A DNA stretch of 64,000 nucleotides. Origin: an uncultured Draconibacterium sp. Lineage in GTDB: Bacteria > Bacteroidota > Bacteroidia > Bacteroidales > Prolixibacteraceae. Below the pieces are notes generated by a model that did no database searches, was not told the DNA's origin, and saw only the letters and a program-made list of their open reading frames with translations. Both the position numbers and the translations under genes were made by a program. The number at the start of each line of letters is the position of its first letter. Position 1 is the stretch's first letter. Location: positions 2,576,501-2,640,500 of the forward strand of contig NZ_OY781365.1 of the NCBI RefSeq assembly GCF_963676815.1, read 5' to 3'. Positions 1 through 8,565 of this stretch are shown one piece after another.

Positions 1-694
1 TGCTGAAACCCTTCTGAATTTGCTGCCTGATGTAGTTATTTACAATGGCATAAGATTTTCCGCTTCCCGGAGTACCTAATACAATACTTGCCCGAAAGGG
101 ATTAACCACATTAATCCAGCCATTGTAATTCGTTCCTTTATGTTTAAACCGCGTGGGAAGGTTTACAGAGTATTCATTCTCCATTAATTGCATCTCCTGC
201 ATGAATGATTCGTTTTCGTCGTTAAAAACATCTTGCATCAGGTTATTTTTTAACAAGCGACTCATCCATAATCCCGATTTCAAAAGCAGGACATATCCAA
301 TTGACAACGATAAAATGTAAAGAATACTTTTTGCTATTAACGAGGTTTGAAACTTCAGTATAAAACCATTGACGAAATAGAAAACTAATCCGAAAACGAG
401 AAATATCATAATCTTGGTCCAGGTCACCTTCTCTGTTTTTACACCTCGTATTCCCAAGCAGGAAATCGCCAGCAAAACAAAACTTGCCAGCTTCGACCAG
501 ATTGGCATTGAAAAGATTCCGGTGTATTTCTGAAAATTCAGCAGAATTTTATCGATGATGCCAACTGTTGCATGAAACTCAACAAGGATCTCGTAACAAA
601 ACCAGTAAATATGAAATATTAAAATTAGGATACTCACAGCCCGTATTAGCTCAATTATTTTTGCAAGGGCTCTTACATCGTCTTCGTTTTGCAT
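1..694 (-). CDS. mobC: MobC/TraG-type conjugation coupling protein (VirD4-like), N-terminal part
   Basis: The gene reads leftward and is cut by the left edge of the window, so only about 231 N-terminal residues are visible. The start codon at 694 lies 3 bp after the stop of the relaxase gene. Several hydrophobic segments occupy roughly residues 15-135, and a Walker A motif (GTPGSGKS) lies near residue 210. This is the layout of the membrane-anchored VirD4-class coupling ATPases of Bacteroides conjugative transposons, which bring the relaxase-DNA complex to the transfer channel. Its position directly downstream of mobA and mobB matches the usual mobABC order. The family call is firm; the C-terminal motor domain cannot be checked here. 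Confidence 0.88.
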   Translation of the reverse strand, partial: MQNEDDVRALAKIIELIRAVSILILIFHIYWFCYEILVEFHATVGIIDKILLNFQKYTGIFSMPIWSKLASFVLLAISCLGIRGVKTEKVTWTKIMIFLVFGLVFYFVNGFILKFQTSLIAKSILYILSLSIGYVLLLKSGLWMSRLLKNNLMQDVFNDENESFMQEMQLMENEYSVNLPTRFKHKGTNYNGWINVVNPFRASIVLGTPGSGKSYAIVNNYIRQQIQKGFS

Positions 695-697
695 TAC

Positions 698-1921
698 TTA
701 ATTTTTTCGTTTTTTTCTTTTCTTTCGTTTCATTCTTCTAATGAAAGCTTCCTCCTGGTAATCCTCGCCAAGAGTCTCAACACCGAACAGTCCGGCCAGA
801 TTCTCAACGCTTGAGGCACTTTTATCTGGAAATCCTGAATGACCCTGGTCTGGTGAATTGATTTGTTCATCCGTTTTGTTTTCTACTCCAAATCGTTCAT
901 AAAAAACATTGGCAGAAAATTCTTTACCCAGGCGTGAACCGTTGAATACAAACTGTTGCTTGTGGTCGATAAAGGTTGCTCCATAAATCCTCCCAGAATC
1001 ATTCTCCCGAAACTGCACCGAAATACTTTGTTTGAGTAATTGGTCCTCGAAGTCTTTTCTATTCTCACTCTTATGAAATACCTTGGAGATAACGTCCTTG
1101 GGCCGTTCCTTTAGCTTTTTATTTCTGGTCTGTTCTTTTGACTTTTCAATTTGAGCAAGTAAAGCTTCCTGCCCTGTAGATTTGCCAAATTTTGATGACT
1201 TGATTGGATGCCCAAATACCTCACCTTTATTGTCCAGTGCCGCATAAACAATCCCATGAAAAGGTTTCCCGTTCTTTTCTCCTCTTACTTCAGTAGCTTG
1301 AACATTATAGGATGAGAGCAAGGCCTTGTATTCTTTAAACGATTGAAAGTACCACGTGCCGGAAACAGGACGAACCACATTCGCAATTTGCTGTTTTAGG
1401 TTTCCTTTTTCGAAATTAACCGGTCTTAAACTATAATATCCATTCTTTTGTTTTTCATTGGCAGGTGTTAATCCAAATTTTTGCTCCAGTTCCCGGCAAA
1501 TCCGCATGGATAACCTGTGCTGAAAATTATCCCGAATCATTCTGCCTGTTTCATCAATTTTAACTGAAACAATATGCAGGTGATGACGGTCAATATCTTT
1601 ATGCTTATATACTATGTAAGGTTGATTTCCATAGCCGAGTTTTTCCATGTATTGTTCAGCCAACTGAGAAAACTGTTCATCGTTTAGCCTATCCTTTGGA
1701 TCAGGATTTAACGAAATATGAATAACCGGATTTTCAGTTCGTTTATTGACACTCAAATACGATTCAAAAGAACGAGTGCATAAACCAATTGAATACTTTC
1801 CATCGAGTGGTTCAATCATTTTGTTGATCATTAAAACAGAAGCAGCATCCTTTTTTAGCTTATCCTGATTGTATGCCAATGCACTATAAATTGAACTCCC
1901 TGAGCTTATTTTTGCAACCAT
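698..1921 (-). CDS. mobB: MobB relaxase / mobilization nuclease
   Basis: A 407-residue relaxase that nicks the transfer origin and stays covalently bound to the 5' end of the transferred strand. An early conserved segment (VIHISLNP, residues 66-73) and a histidine cluster DRHHLHIV (111-118, with His113, His114 and His116) match the metal-binding motif of MobB/MOBP-type relaxases of Bacteroidota. The start at 1921 gives the usual N terminus (MVAKISSGSS). The last 40 residues are very lysine- and arginine-rich, as in DNA-binding tails. It overlaps mobA by 16 bp and is followed by the coupling protein after 3 bp, so the three genes form one leftward operon starting beside the oriT candidate. Confidence 0.93.
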   Translation of the reverse strand: MVAKISSGSSIYSALAYNQDKLKKDAASVLMINKMIEPLDGKYSIGLCTRSFESYLSVNKRTENPVIHISLNPDPKDRLNDEQFSQLAEQYMEKLGYGNQPYIVYKHKDIDRHHLHIVSVKIDETGRMIRDNFQHRLSMRICRELEQKFGLTPANEKQKNGYYSLRPVNFEKGNLKQQIANVVRPVSGTWYFQSFKEYKALLSSYNVQATEVRGEKNGKPFHGIVYAALDNKGEVFGHPIKSSKFGKSTGQEALLAQIEKSKEQTRNKKLKERPKDVISKVFHKSENRKDFEDQLLKQSISVQFRENDSGRIYGATFIDHKQQFVFNGSRLGKEFSANVFYERFGVENKTDEQINSPDQGHSGFPDKSASSVENLAGLFGVETLGEDYQEEAFIRRMKRKKRKKRKN

Positions 1922-2337
1922 CTCCCTTCAAATTCTTTGGTTAATTCCAGTATCTTCTGGTTTATCGCAACCAATTGAAATGTTGCTTTCTGTAGTTGTA
2001 CAAGAAAAGCCAGTGCCTTTTTCTCCGAAAAGTTGTTTTTTATTGCTTTGGTAACCTGGTTGTAATTCACGCCGATTGCCCTGAATTGAGAATAAAATGA
2101 GGTCAGACGCATATAATAATCCATCGATCCCTTATCGATTTTTACCACTTTAACGGGTTTGTCAAAAATGCAGGCAGTAATAAAATGAGCTTTAACCTCC
2201 ATTCCCGATGCCTCAAAAAGGGCAAGAAATCGTGCATTGTCAACATCATTTAGGCTAATTGCATAACGATGTATACATGGATCTTTTTTCGGTTTACGTC
2301 CCCCTTTGTGTTTATTTTTTCTTTTTCCTATTCCCAT
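1906..2337 (-). CDS. mobA: MobA relaxosome accessory protein
   Basis: A 143-residue basic protein of the MobA/MobC relaxosome accessory family found next to MobB in Bacteroides conjugative transposons. The N terminus is strongly basic (GKRKNKHKGGRKPKK), followed by a ribbon-helix-helix-like segment and a helical C-terminal half with the conserved stretch RAIGVNYNQVTKAI near residues 87-100. Such proteins bind oriT and help the relaxase. It is the first gene of the leftward mob operon, with its start about 70 bp from the hairpin cluster proposed as oriT. The 3' end overlaps mobB by 16 bp, suggesting translational coupling. Confidence 0.9.
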   Translation of the reverse strand: MGIGKRKNKHKGGRKPKKDPCIHRYAISLNDVDNARFLALFEASGMEVKAHFITACIFDKPVKVVKIDKGSMDYYMRLTSFYSQFRAIGVNYNQVTKAIKNNFSEKKALAFLVQLQKATFQLVAINQKILELTKEFEGRWLQK

Positions 2338-2410
2338 TTTATTGTATTTAAAACATTAAACATTACCAGAATTCTTCTCAAAAATCACACGACTTCGGAG
2401 TGATGATTTT

Positions 2411-2491
2411 CCCCAACGGGGCAAGTGGTTTCGGCTTACCCGAAACGTTTTGAGTTACTCAAAACACAACTTGCCGTGTGCCAGTGCACAC
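2411..2491. other. Candidate origin of transfer (oriT): nested inverted repeats
   Basis: Five perfect inverted repeats are packed into 81 bp. They are CCCC/GGGG (2411-2421); GTTTCGG/CCGAAAC (2428-2446); GTTTTGAG/CTCAAAAC (2447-2465, loop TTA); GTGTGC/GCACAC (2476-2491, loop CAGT); and an outer arm GGCAAGT (2420-2426) pairing with ACTTGCC (2469-2475), which encloses the second and third hairpins. The result can fold as a three-way junction. Location upstream of mobA and divergent from traA is where Bacteroides conjugative transposons carry oriT. The hairpins are seen directly; the oriT role is inferred, and no nick site was identified. Confidence 0.6.
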
Positions 2492-2864
2492 CTTGTAGCG
2501 TTACCATAAAAATTATTGGGCGTAGCCGTCTTGTCGATCATATTTTGTTATTAAAAATTGTTGGAAACAAAGGTAGAATGCGAGCTTTGAATTGTAATCA
2601 TACCGAAATAAGCCAAATACTGCCAGAGAAGGCCAAGTACTTCCAGCCCTTTAAAAAGCACGGTTTTAAAAGCTTTTTATTTGTTCATTTGATCGGAAAA
2701 ATGATGGATTATTTAATGATTGGTGTAAGCCGAGATATGTTAGTCGGAGTAAATAAAATGGGAATGAAACAAATTGCAAACGAAATATTTAAAAACTGAT
2801 TTTGGCAATGAATTGAATAGTTAAATAATACAACGACGAAGAGCTGAAGGATTTCAATATTTCA

Positions 2865-2940
2865 ATGTTGTAACATTGCAACACTTCATTAATTAAACAC
2901 TGCAACACAAACTCATTTACACAGCTCATTAATCAATTAT
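2865..2940. repeat. Short related motifs upstream of parA/traA
   Basis: Imperfect direct repeats with the pattern GCAACAC...CATT occur about every 20 bp (ttGCAACACttCATT, ctGCAACACaaactCATT, then a degenerate agctCATT), preceded by a GTTG/CAAC inverted repeat. They lie 70-145 bp before the ParA start codon and could be operator or centromere-like sites. The repeats are visible but short and imperfect. Confidence 0.3.
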
Positions 2941-3009
2941 TGATTCAGATATTATCCTATTCGACTGAATAACTATAGAAATAATTTGCTCATCAAAAAA
3001 ACAAAGGTC

Positions 3010-3771
3010 ATGGAAAAAGAAACATTATTTATTGCGTTCAGCACACAAAAAGGAGGTGTTGGGAAAACAGCTTTTACCGTTTTAATGTCAAGTTACCTGC
3101 ACTATGTAAAAGGCCTGGAAATTGCAGTGGTGGATTGTGATTATCCGCAGCACAGTATAGCAGAAATGCGCCAGCGCGATATGGAACAGGTGATGAAAGA
3201 TAGCTATTACAAGCAATTGGCCTATAAACAATTTACCGCGCTTGAACGAAAGGCTTATCAGGTTGAGAAAAGTATGCCCGAAGATGCCATTGATGTAGCG
3301 GAAAATCTGATCGACGGAGCAACGACTCAACCCGACATAATATTTTTCGATCTCCCGGGAACTTTAAACAGCCGAGGTGTGGTAAAAACACTTGGGGGAA
3401 TGGATTATATCTTTTCGCCGGTAAGTGCCGACCGTGTCGTAATGGAAAGTACCCTGAAATTTGCCACGATGTTGAATGAAAATCTGATGAGCGTTGGAAA
3501 GAGCGATATTAAAGGTTTATACATGATTTGGAATATGGTTGATGGTAGGGAGAAAAACGAACTGTATGATTTGTATGAAAATGTAATCGGCGAGTTGGGC
3601 TTAAATATTCTAAAAACCTTTGTTCCTGATTCAAAACGTTTTCGCAGGGAACTGACTTCCGGCCACAAGCCTGTATTTCGCTCTACACTTTTCCCTGCCC
3701 ACAACAGTCTTTTAAAAGGAAGCAACCTGATCGCACTGGCCGACGAAATCCTAAAAACCATTAAACAGTAA
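3010..3771 (+). CDS. traA: ParA-family ATPase (TraA of Bacteroides conjugative transposons)
   Basis: A 253-residue P-loop ATPase of the ParA/MinD class. The deviant Walker A motif KGGVGKTA sits near residue 13, followed by the usual VVDCDYPQHS switch region near residue 43 and IIFFDLPG near residue 110. I chose ATG 3010 over the TTG at 2986 because the family motif then begins at the normal distance and the upstream eight residues are not conserved-looking. In Bacteroides elements this gene opens the tra region and is annotated TraA; its exact role in transfer or maintenance is not settled. The next gene (DUF3408) follows after 5 bp. Confidence 0.9.
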   Translation: MEKETLFIAFSTQKGGVGKTAFTVLMSSYLHYVKGLEIAVVDCDYPQHSIAEMRQRDMEQVMKDSYYKQLAYKQFTALERKAYQVEKSMPEDAIDVAENLIDGATTQPDIIFFDLPGTLNSRGVVKTLGGMDYIFSPVSADRVVMESTLKFATMLNENLMSVGKSDIKGLYMIWNMVDGREKNELYDLYENVIGELGLNILKTFVPDSKRFRRELTSGHKPVFRSTLFPAHNSLLKGSNLIALADEILKTIKQ

Positions 3772-3776
3772 TAGAC

Positions 3777-4142
3777 ATGGCACGAAAAAAATACAATCCG
3801 GACGAAATAGATGAAGAATTTATCATCTCCACGATTCAGAGTGAAAAACAGCAGGCCGGAAAGACAAAGGAGAAAAAGCCAACAACCGTTGCAAGACGAA
3901 AACAGCCAAATCAAGCTTACGATGAGCTTTTCCTTTCAGATTGCAAAACGAAAGCACGCTTTGGGAAGAATGTTCCTATCCGGCAGGAATACCACAAACG
4001 GATTCAGCAAATAATCCGGGTAATCGGTAAGGATGAGATCTCAATTTATAATTACATCGATAATGTACTCACTCATCATTTTGACGAATTTCAGGAGGAA
4101 ATTGTCAAGCGGTATAATGAAAACAATGAAGGCATTTTTTAA
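3777..4142 (+). CDS. traB: TraB-like DUF3408 protein
   Basis: A 121-residue basic protein. The first 50 residues are charged and probably disordered. The C-terminal half (roughly residues 65-115, with RQEYHKRIQQIIRVIGKDEISIYNYIDNVLTHHF) matches the DUF3408 pattern, a probable ribbon-helix-helix DNA-binding fold. DUF3408 proteins regularly follow ParA in Bacteroidota conjugative elements and are called TraB there. It is 5 bp downstream of traA and clearly in the same operon. Function beyond likely DNA binding is unknown. Confidence 0.82.
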   Translation: MARKKYNPDEIDEEFIISTIQSEKQQAGKTKEKKPTTVARRKQPNQAYDELFLSDCKTKARFGKNVPIRQEYHKRIQQIIRVIGKDEISIYNYIDNVLTHHFDEFQEEIVKRYNENNEGIF

Positions 4143-4157
4143 CCCAAACCGGATGTT

Positions 4158-4703
4158 ATGATTGAATTTTGTGTAATAGTTGGGATAATCATTCTGCTAC
4201 GTATTTTCTTTAAGAATTGGAGGCGTTCTTCCGCCACAGTTGTCAATGAAGATAGAAAAAGTAATTTGTCAGATGATAGTGGAATTATTGGCAAAAGCAC
4301 CTTTGATTTGAATATGGACAGAAAGAGTCAATCCCATTCAAATTCCACAGGTAAGCTGGATATTGAAGTCGCTCTGGATTATGAGGATATTGAGATTGAT
4401 GAAGAATTGGAAGAACTTGGCATTGCCAACGGTTCTTCGGTAGATATAACTTTTGAAGAAATGATGGAGGTAGTTACCGAGGTTGAAAATGAGCAATTGG
4501 AAAAGCCATCCCAGACCGGGAAGTTACTCTATGAAAATGAAAATACCGATTGGGTAGAGCAACTGGCTTCAACTTCTGAAAACTATCAAAGGCGGATTTC
4601 CGGTTTAATTGATTTGCATTTGGGGAGCTTGGACCCGAACCAGACTCCCGTTTCTGATGATGGAATTAGGGGGTTTGATATTGAGGAGTTTATTAATTAT
4701 TAA
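4158..4703 (+). CDS. TraD-like conjugal transfer protein
   Basis: A 181-residue protein with one N-terminal membrane segment (residues 2-18) and a long acidic, low-complexity cytoplasmic or periplasmic tail rich in Asp, Glu and Ser. The C-terminal 35 residues (LIDLHLGSLDPNQTPVSDDGIRGFDIEEF) look conserved. Position three genes after parA, before traE, corresponds to the TraC/TraD slot of CTnDOT-like elements. Sequence recognition is weak and the call rests mainly on position, size and topology. It starts 15 bp after traB and is probably the last gene of this short operon before the cargo block. Confidence 0.6.
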   Translation: MIEFCVIVGIIILLRIFFKNWRRSSATVVNEDRKSNLSDDSGIIGKSTFDLNMDRKSQSHSNSTGKLDIEVALDYEDIEIDEELEELGIANGSSVDITFEEMMEVVTEVENEQLEKPSQTGKLLYENENTDWVEQLASTSENYQRRISGLIDLHLGSLDPNQTPVSDDGIRGFDIEEFINY

Positions 4704-4777
4704 ATAGATTATAGATAAATGTTTGGTTAAAATGGATATTTTTGTTGAAGACGATTTCAAACTCAGTGAGTGTAACT

Positions 4778-6403
4778 ATGGCATTATCTTTAACCGCAGA
4801 GCAAAAAGAGCTACTTAAGATTTTTAAAATAGAAGAACAATATGTTGTCCCAGCATATCAAAGACCTTATTCTTGGGAGTATGACCAATGTTTTCAGTTG
4901 TATAATGACTTGATGGAGGCTTTTAGTGCAAATGAAGACTACTTTATTGGGAACATAATAATTGCGAAGAGTGAATCAAATAAGGAAACTCTAGAAATAA
5001 TTGATGGTCAGCAAAGACTAATTACTTTACTGTTGATTATAAAAGTTTTACACGTTTTTCAGCCAGAGCTGAAAATCTTGGAACAAATCCTGAAACAAGA
5101 AGACTGGAAAGGAGTCGGTAACAAACCGAGAATAGTTTCCGAAATTTTTGAGGCAAAAGATGGAGATGACTTAAAGGAAATATTAGATAGTGATAAAAAC
5201 TATCTCGACTATAGACTTAAAGAATGTAGTGATAAGTCTGGGAAAATAGTTGAAAGAAAATGTAAAAGTAGGTTTGAAACCAATATCTTTTATTTTTATA
5301 ATTGGATTCAATTTTATGCTGATAAAGGAGGTGATATTGAAATGTTTATATCGTATTTGTTGAAAAATGTTTATTTGTTACCAATTGAGCTTTCCGGAAA
5401 GACACAAGATGAGGCGAATGAAAAAGCTTTGGTAATATTTGAAACTATTAACAATAGGGGTATGAACCTAGAAGATGCAGATATTTTTAAAGCCAAGCTT
5501 TTTAAAAAAGCCAAGAAAATTAATGAAGAACATCTTTTTATTGAATTATGGATCGATTTCAAAGGTTATTGTGAAAGATTGAATTTAGAAATAGATGATG
5601 TTTTTAGATATTATTCGCATATAATTCGAGGAAAAGAAGGTATAACTACCAGTGAAATTAATTTAAGAGAATTTTTTACAAGAGAATCATACTCTCCCTT
5701 CGAATTAAAGAAATATCGAGAAATATTAGATGATCTGTTTCAAATCCTTGAGGTTCTTGAATTTTTTAATCAGGAGAAATTTAGAAATACAGAATTGGGC
5801 AAATGGATACAATTAGTTGATGCTTATACAAATCAATATCCCAAATTTGCAGTTGTTACATATTTATTTGAAAATGGATTCAATATTGATAACAAATTGA
5901 TTACCTTTTTTAAATCCTTGGTAAGATATGTTTATTTTCAGGGATCAACCACCACAGTTAAGTTTGAAATTTATACAATAATAAAACAAGTCTCTAATCA
6001 ACAGCGCATTAATGAATACCTAAAAGATGTCAGCTTAGAGTTTTTTGATTATTTAGGGCGGTTAAAGTATGGATATACTTTACTAGCGTTTTATTTAAAG
6101 CAGGAAACTTCATTAAACACATACAATATTGATAAACTGATAAATCTAAAAGACAAAGAATATTTAGGAGAATCATGGAAAACTGTTGATTTGGATAATG
6201 TTATTGAATGCTTAGGAAACTTCATTGTTCTTGATATTCCCAAAAAGTACTTATCATTTGATAGAAAAATGAATTACTATCAAAATTCAAATATAGAAGA
6301 GGTGAAACATATTTTATTAAATGAGTTTTCTTATGATTCTTTCAAGAAAAGAGATTCAGAATTGAAAAAGATATTAATTGATTTTTTTAGTGGGAAAAGA
6401 TGA
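4778..6403 (+). CDS. DUF262 (ParB-like) protein with degenerate DUF1524 C terminus
   Basis: A 541-residue protein. The N-terminal DUF262 domain is intact, with PAYQRPYSWE at 25-34 and the diagnostic DGQQR at 76-80, a ParB/Srx-like NTP-binding fold found in GmrSD-type and BREX-associated restriction enzymes. The C terminus keeps the ECLGNFIVLD...K..YY pattern that ends DUF1524 HNH nucleases, but the upstream segment where EHxxP is expected reads IDKLIN, so the catalytic His is gone. I chose ATG 4778 over TTG 4742 because the domain begins immediately after it. It overlaps the next gene by 4 bp (ATGA). The block is visibly more AT-rich than the flanking tra genes, suggesting separate acquisition. 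A defence role is inferred. Confidence 0.8.
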   Translation: MALSLTAEQKELLKIFKIEEQYVVPAYQRPYSWEYDQCFQLYNDLMEAFSANEDYFIGNIIIAKSESNKETLEIIDGQQRLITLLLIIKVLHVFQPELKILEQILKQEDWKGVGNKPRIVSEIFEAKDGDDLKEILDSDKNYLDYRLKECSDKSGKIVERKCKSRFETNIFYFYNWIQFYADKGGDIEMFISYLLKNVYLLPIELSGKTQDEANEKALVIFETINNRGMNLEDADIFKAKLFKKAKKINEEHLFIELWIDFKGYCERLNLEIDDVFRYYSHIIRGKEGITTSEINLREFFTRESYSPFELKKYREILDDLFQILEVLEFFNQEKFRNTELGKWIQLVDAYTNQYPKFAVVTYLFENGFNIDNKLITFFKSLVRYVYFQGSTTTVKFEIYTIIKQVSNQQRINEYLKDVSLEFFDYLGRLKYGYTLLAFYLKQETSLNTYNIDKLINLKDKEYLGESWKTVDLDNVIECLGNFIVLDIPKKYLSFDRKMNYYQNSNIEEVKHILLNEFSYDSFKKRDSELKKILIDFFSGKR

Positions 6404-7797
6404 ACAAACTTCAAATAAAATCCTTTAAAGTTTTCAAAGATGAAATCGAGATAAACTTCAATAATAAGAACTTCCTTCTTTATGGCGAGAATGGAGCAGG
6501 GAAAAGTTCAGTTTTTGAAGCTCTTAAAGTAACTTTTTTCAAAGATAGAATTGATTCAGCAATCCCAAGTGCTCCAACTCCCGAGGAACAGACACAAATA
6601 AATCAAGATTTTTGGAGCAAATACAATAATAAAATATCTAATAGAGATTTTGAATTAAAACTTAACGACGTTGACTACAGCAGTTTTACCAAAGTTAATT
6701 ATCGTGTTTTCATGATATCGCTAGAAGATTTAGTGGCAAGAAATAAGCTAAACTTGAACTTAATCTTAAATCAGTCGCATTTGCAGATTGATAACATTGA
6801 TACATTTTGTTCTGACAATTATTCAAATATTCAGCAAAGTGTAAATGATGTATTATCTTCTTTTAAAGAAGATGTTGAGATAGAAATTGATAAAGAAGAG
6901 AGTTACACCATAAAAATTGTTGATAGTAATAAAAACATAGAGAGTAAGGCTGAGATAAAAAAATATTTTAACGAGGCCAAGTTAAACCTTATAACTCTAT
7001 TGGTCCTATTTAATTCCATAAAATTGGCAAAAGATCCTGCTAGAAAAAATATTTTGGCTTTAGATGATTTCATCACAAGTATGGATGCTTCAAACCGAAC
7101 ATTTTTGATGAAGTACATTTTTGATAATTTTACAGATTTTCAAATTCTCATTTTTACCCATAATGTAAGTTTCTACAATCTGATTATGTTTCTTGCAAAA
7201 GAAATCTATAAGAACAGTGGGAATTGGGTGTTTGCTACATTATACGAGATTAATAATGCAAGCAAACTTTATTCAAAAAATTCAATAGTTAGACTATCTG
7301 CAATTAGAGGAGAATATCAGAATCTTCCCAATCCTGCAAGTACTCAACAGATCGAAGATATTGGTAATAAGATAAGACAGAAATTTGAAATTCTACTTTA
7401 TGAATTCTCCAAACTTATTATGGTTGGAGCTGTTGAGGATAGTAACAAGATAATTGAACGAATAGAAAAAGGCAAAAACATATTTTATAAAAATGGTAAT
7501 ACTGCCTCCGATTTGATTGATGAGATTCGTGGAATATTAGCCGAAAATAATCCCACTAATCTTACGAATAGATTAACAAATAAGATAAGCGAATTCGATC
7601 AAACCAATTTTAGTAATTTAAAGCAAATTATAAGAGAATTAAAACTATACCGAAAAGTAACAATGCATCCAATGTCTCACGGGACAATTGGTCAAAGTTC
7701 TTTTACAACTAATGAAATCGAGAAATCTCTGGATTTACTGGAAAAACTCGAAAAATATCTAAAGGATCTTGTTGACAACAATGTTTCTGGAATATAA
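6400..7797 (+). CDS. Compact SMC/RecF-like AAA ATPase, partner of the DUF262 protein
   Basis: A 465-residue ATPase. Walker A GENGAGKS lies at 29-36. A signature-like segment FNEAKLNLITLLVLF lies at 190-204, Walker B LALDDF at 219-224, a D-loop SMDAS at 227-231 and an H-loop THN at 253-255. The usual long coiled coil of SMC-type proteins is absent, with only about 150 residues between Walker A and the signature. After the ATPase comes a helical C-terminal region of about 200 residues ending in a conserved-looking HPMSHG. Translation is coupled to the DUF262 gene by a 4-bp overlap, so the two probably work as one complex. Many phage-defence ATPases have this architecture; a specific family name is not supported. 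Confidence 0.82.
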   Translation: MNKLQIKSFKVFKDEIEINFNNKNFLLYGENGAGKSSVFEALKVTFFKDRIDSAIPSAPTPEEQTQINQDFWSKYNNKISNRDFELKLNDVDYSSFTKVNYRVFMISLEDLVARNKLNLNLILNQSHLQIDNIDTFCSDNYSNIQQSVNDVLSSFKEDVEIEIDKEESYTIKIVDSNKNIESKAEIKKYFNEAKLNLITLLVLFNSIKLAKDPARKNILALDDFITSMDASNRTFLMKYIFDNFTDFQILIFTHNVSFYNLIMFLAKEIYKNSGNWVFATLYEINNASKLYSKNSIVRLSAIRGEYQNLPNPASTQQIEDIGNKIRQKFEILLYEFSKLIMVGAVEDSNKIIERIEKGKNIFYKNGNTASDLIDEIRGILAENNPTNLTNRLTNKISEFDQTNFSNLKQIIRELKLYRKVTMHPMSHGTIGQSSFTTNEIEKSLDLLEKLEKYLKDLVDNNVSGI

Positions 7798-7962
7798 TCT
7801 GCATATCATTCAAAATATATTCATTTTTCTGTTACAATTTCTGCATAACACCTTAGAATATTTAATCTTAGAGTCTAATATTGCCATTACGTTTCATGTG
7901 GAGATGACGGCAAACTGAGAATCCAGCTTTGTATTAGACCTAAATCATTGATTAATATTTAC

Positions 7963-8565
7963 TTAATGCCGAATTATCCACTTATCCTTGTCCTTTTTTA
8001 GTCTATCTCTGAAATACGGTAGAAGTATTAATGCCGAATCTACTTTTGGAGCAATAACCCGAACGGTTCTAGTATTCTCATTATGGCTTAATTCATAATG
8101 TACAGAATATACACTTTCTAACAATCCCGTTAATGATTCATACATTGCTAAAGTATCCGTTGCATTATAATATTCTTCTGCTAATAGGTTATAATCTTTG
8201 ATTAGGTTATTGTATTCTTCACTGAATCTCTGGAGTTCATTTATTGCGATGTTATATTTGTCTTTAAATATATCCAGTTGTTCATTAAGATCATTATATT
8301 TTAGTACTTTACCATTTTGAGAACTATAGGTATAGCTTATAGTTCCAGCAATACTATCATACTCTATTTCCATAATTTTGCTTAAAATTGAATCTCTCTG
8401 AGAAAGCTGTTCAATAATAATATCACGTTCATATACCTGTTCTTGAAGCCTTGTGTTGTAAAAAATTGTTACTGCCAAAGCGACCAGTACTATTAATTGT
8501 AATAAGGTAATTGTTGCCTTGAAAACCTTAGCCTTTATGTTATTTTCTGAGTTTCCCATTTTCAA
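7963..8565 (-). CDS. Membrane-anchored coiled-coil protein, unknown function
   Basis: A 200-residue leftward gene. One membrane segment (about residues 18-36, LLQLIVLVALAVTIFY) is followed by a long coiled coil (roughly 37-150) and a short folded tail. I do not recognise a family. It overlaps the upstream 92-residue gene by 26 bp, and the second Met (residue 3) is an alternative start. It converges on the AAA ATPase gene with 165 bp between the stop codons. Base composition is AT-rich like the rest of this cargo block. Confidence 0.65.
   Translation of the reverse strand: MKMGNSENNIKAKVFKATITLLQLIVLVALAVTIFYNTRLQEQVYERDIIIEQLSQRDSILSKIMEIEYDSIAGTISYTYSSQNGKVLKYNDLNEQLDIFKDKYNIAINELQRFSEEYNNLIKDYNLLAEEYYNATDTLAMYESLTGLLESVYSVHYELSHNENTRTVRVIAPKVDSALILLPYFRDRLKKDKDKWIIRH

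Larger units (their letters stand above)
2338..3009. other. Intergenic region between divergent mob and tra operons
   Basis: This 670-bp stretch separates leftward mobA from rightward traA. The mobA-proximal third holds the hairpin cluster at 2411-2491, listed separately as the oriT candidate. The rest is AT-rich, with related GCAACAC...CATT motifs at 2865-2940. An open frame of 124 codons at 2425-2799 runs through the hairpins but has no recognisable domain, so I do not annotate it as a gene. Promoters for both divergent operons must lie here, but I could not fix a convincing one. Confidence 0.6.

Noticed and set aside
2425..2799. A 124-codon rightward open frame in the mobA-traA gap
   Set aside because: It runs through the hairpin cluster, has no recognisable domain, and its first third is simply translated inverted repeats.
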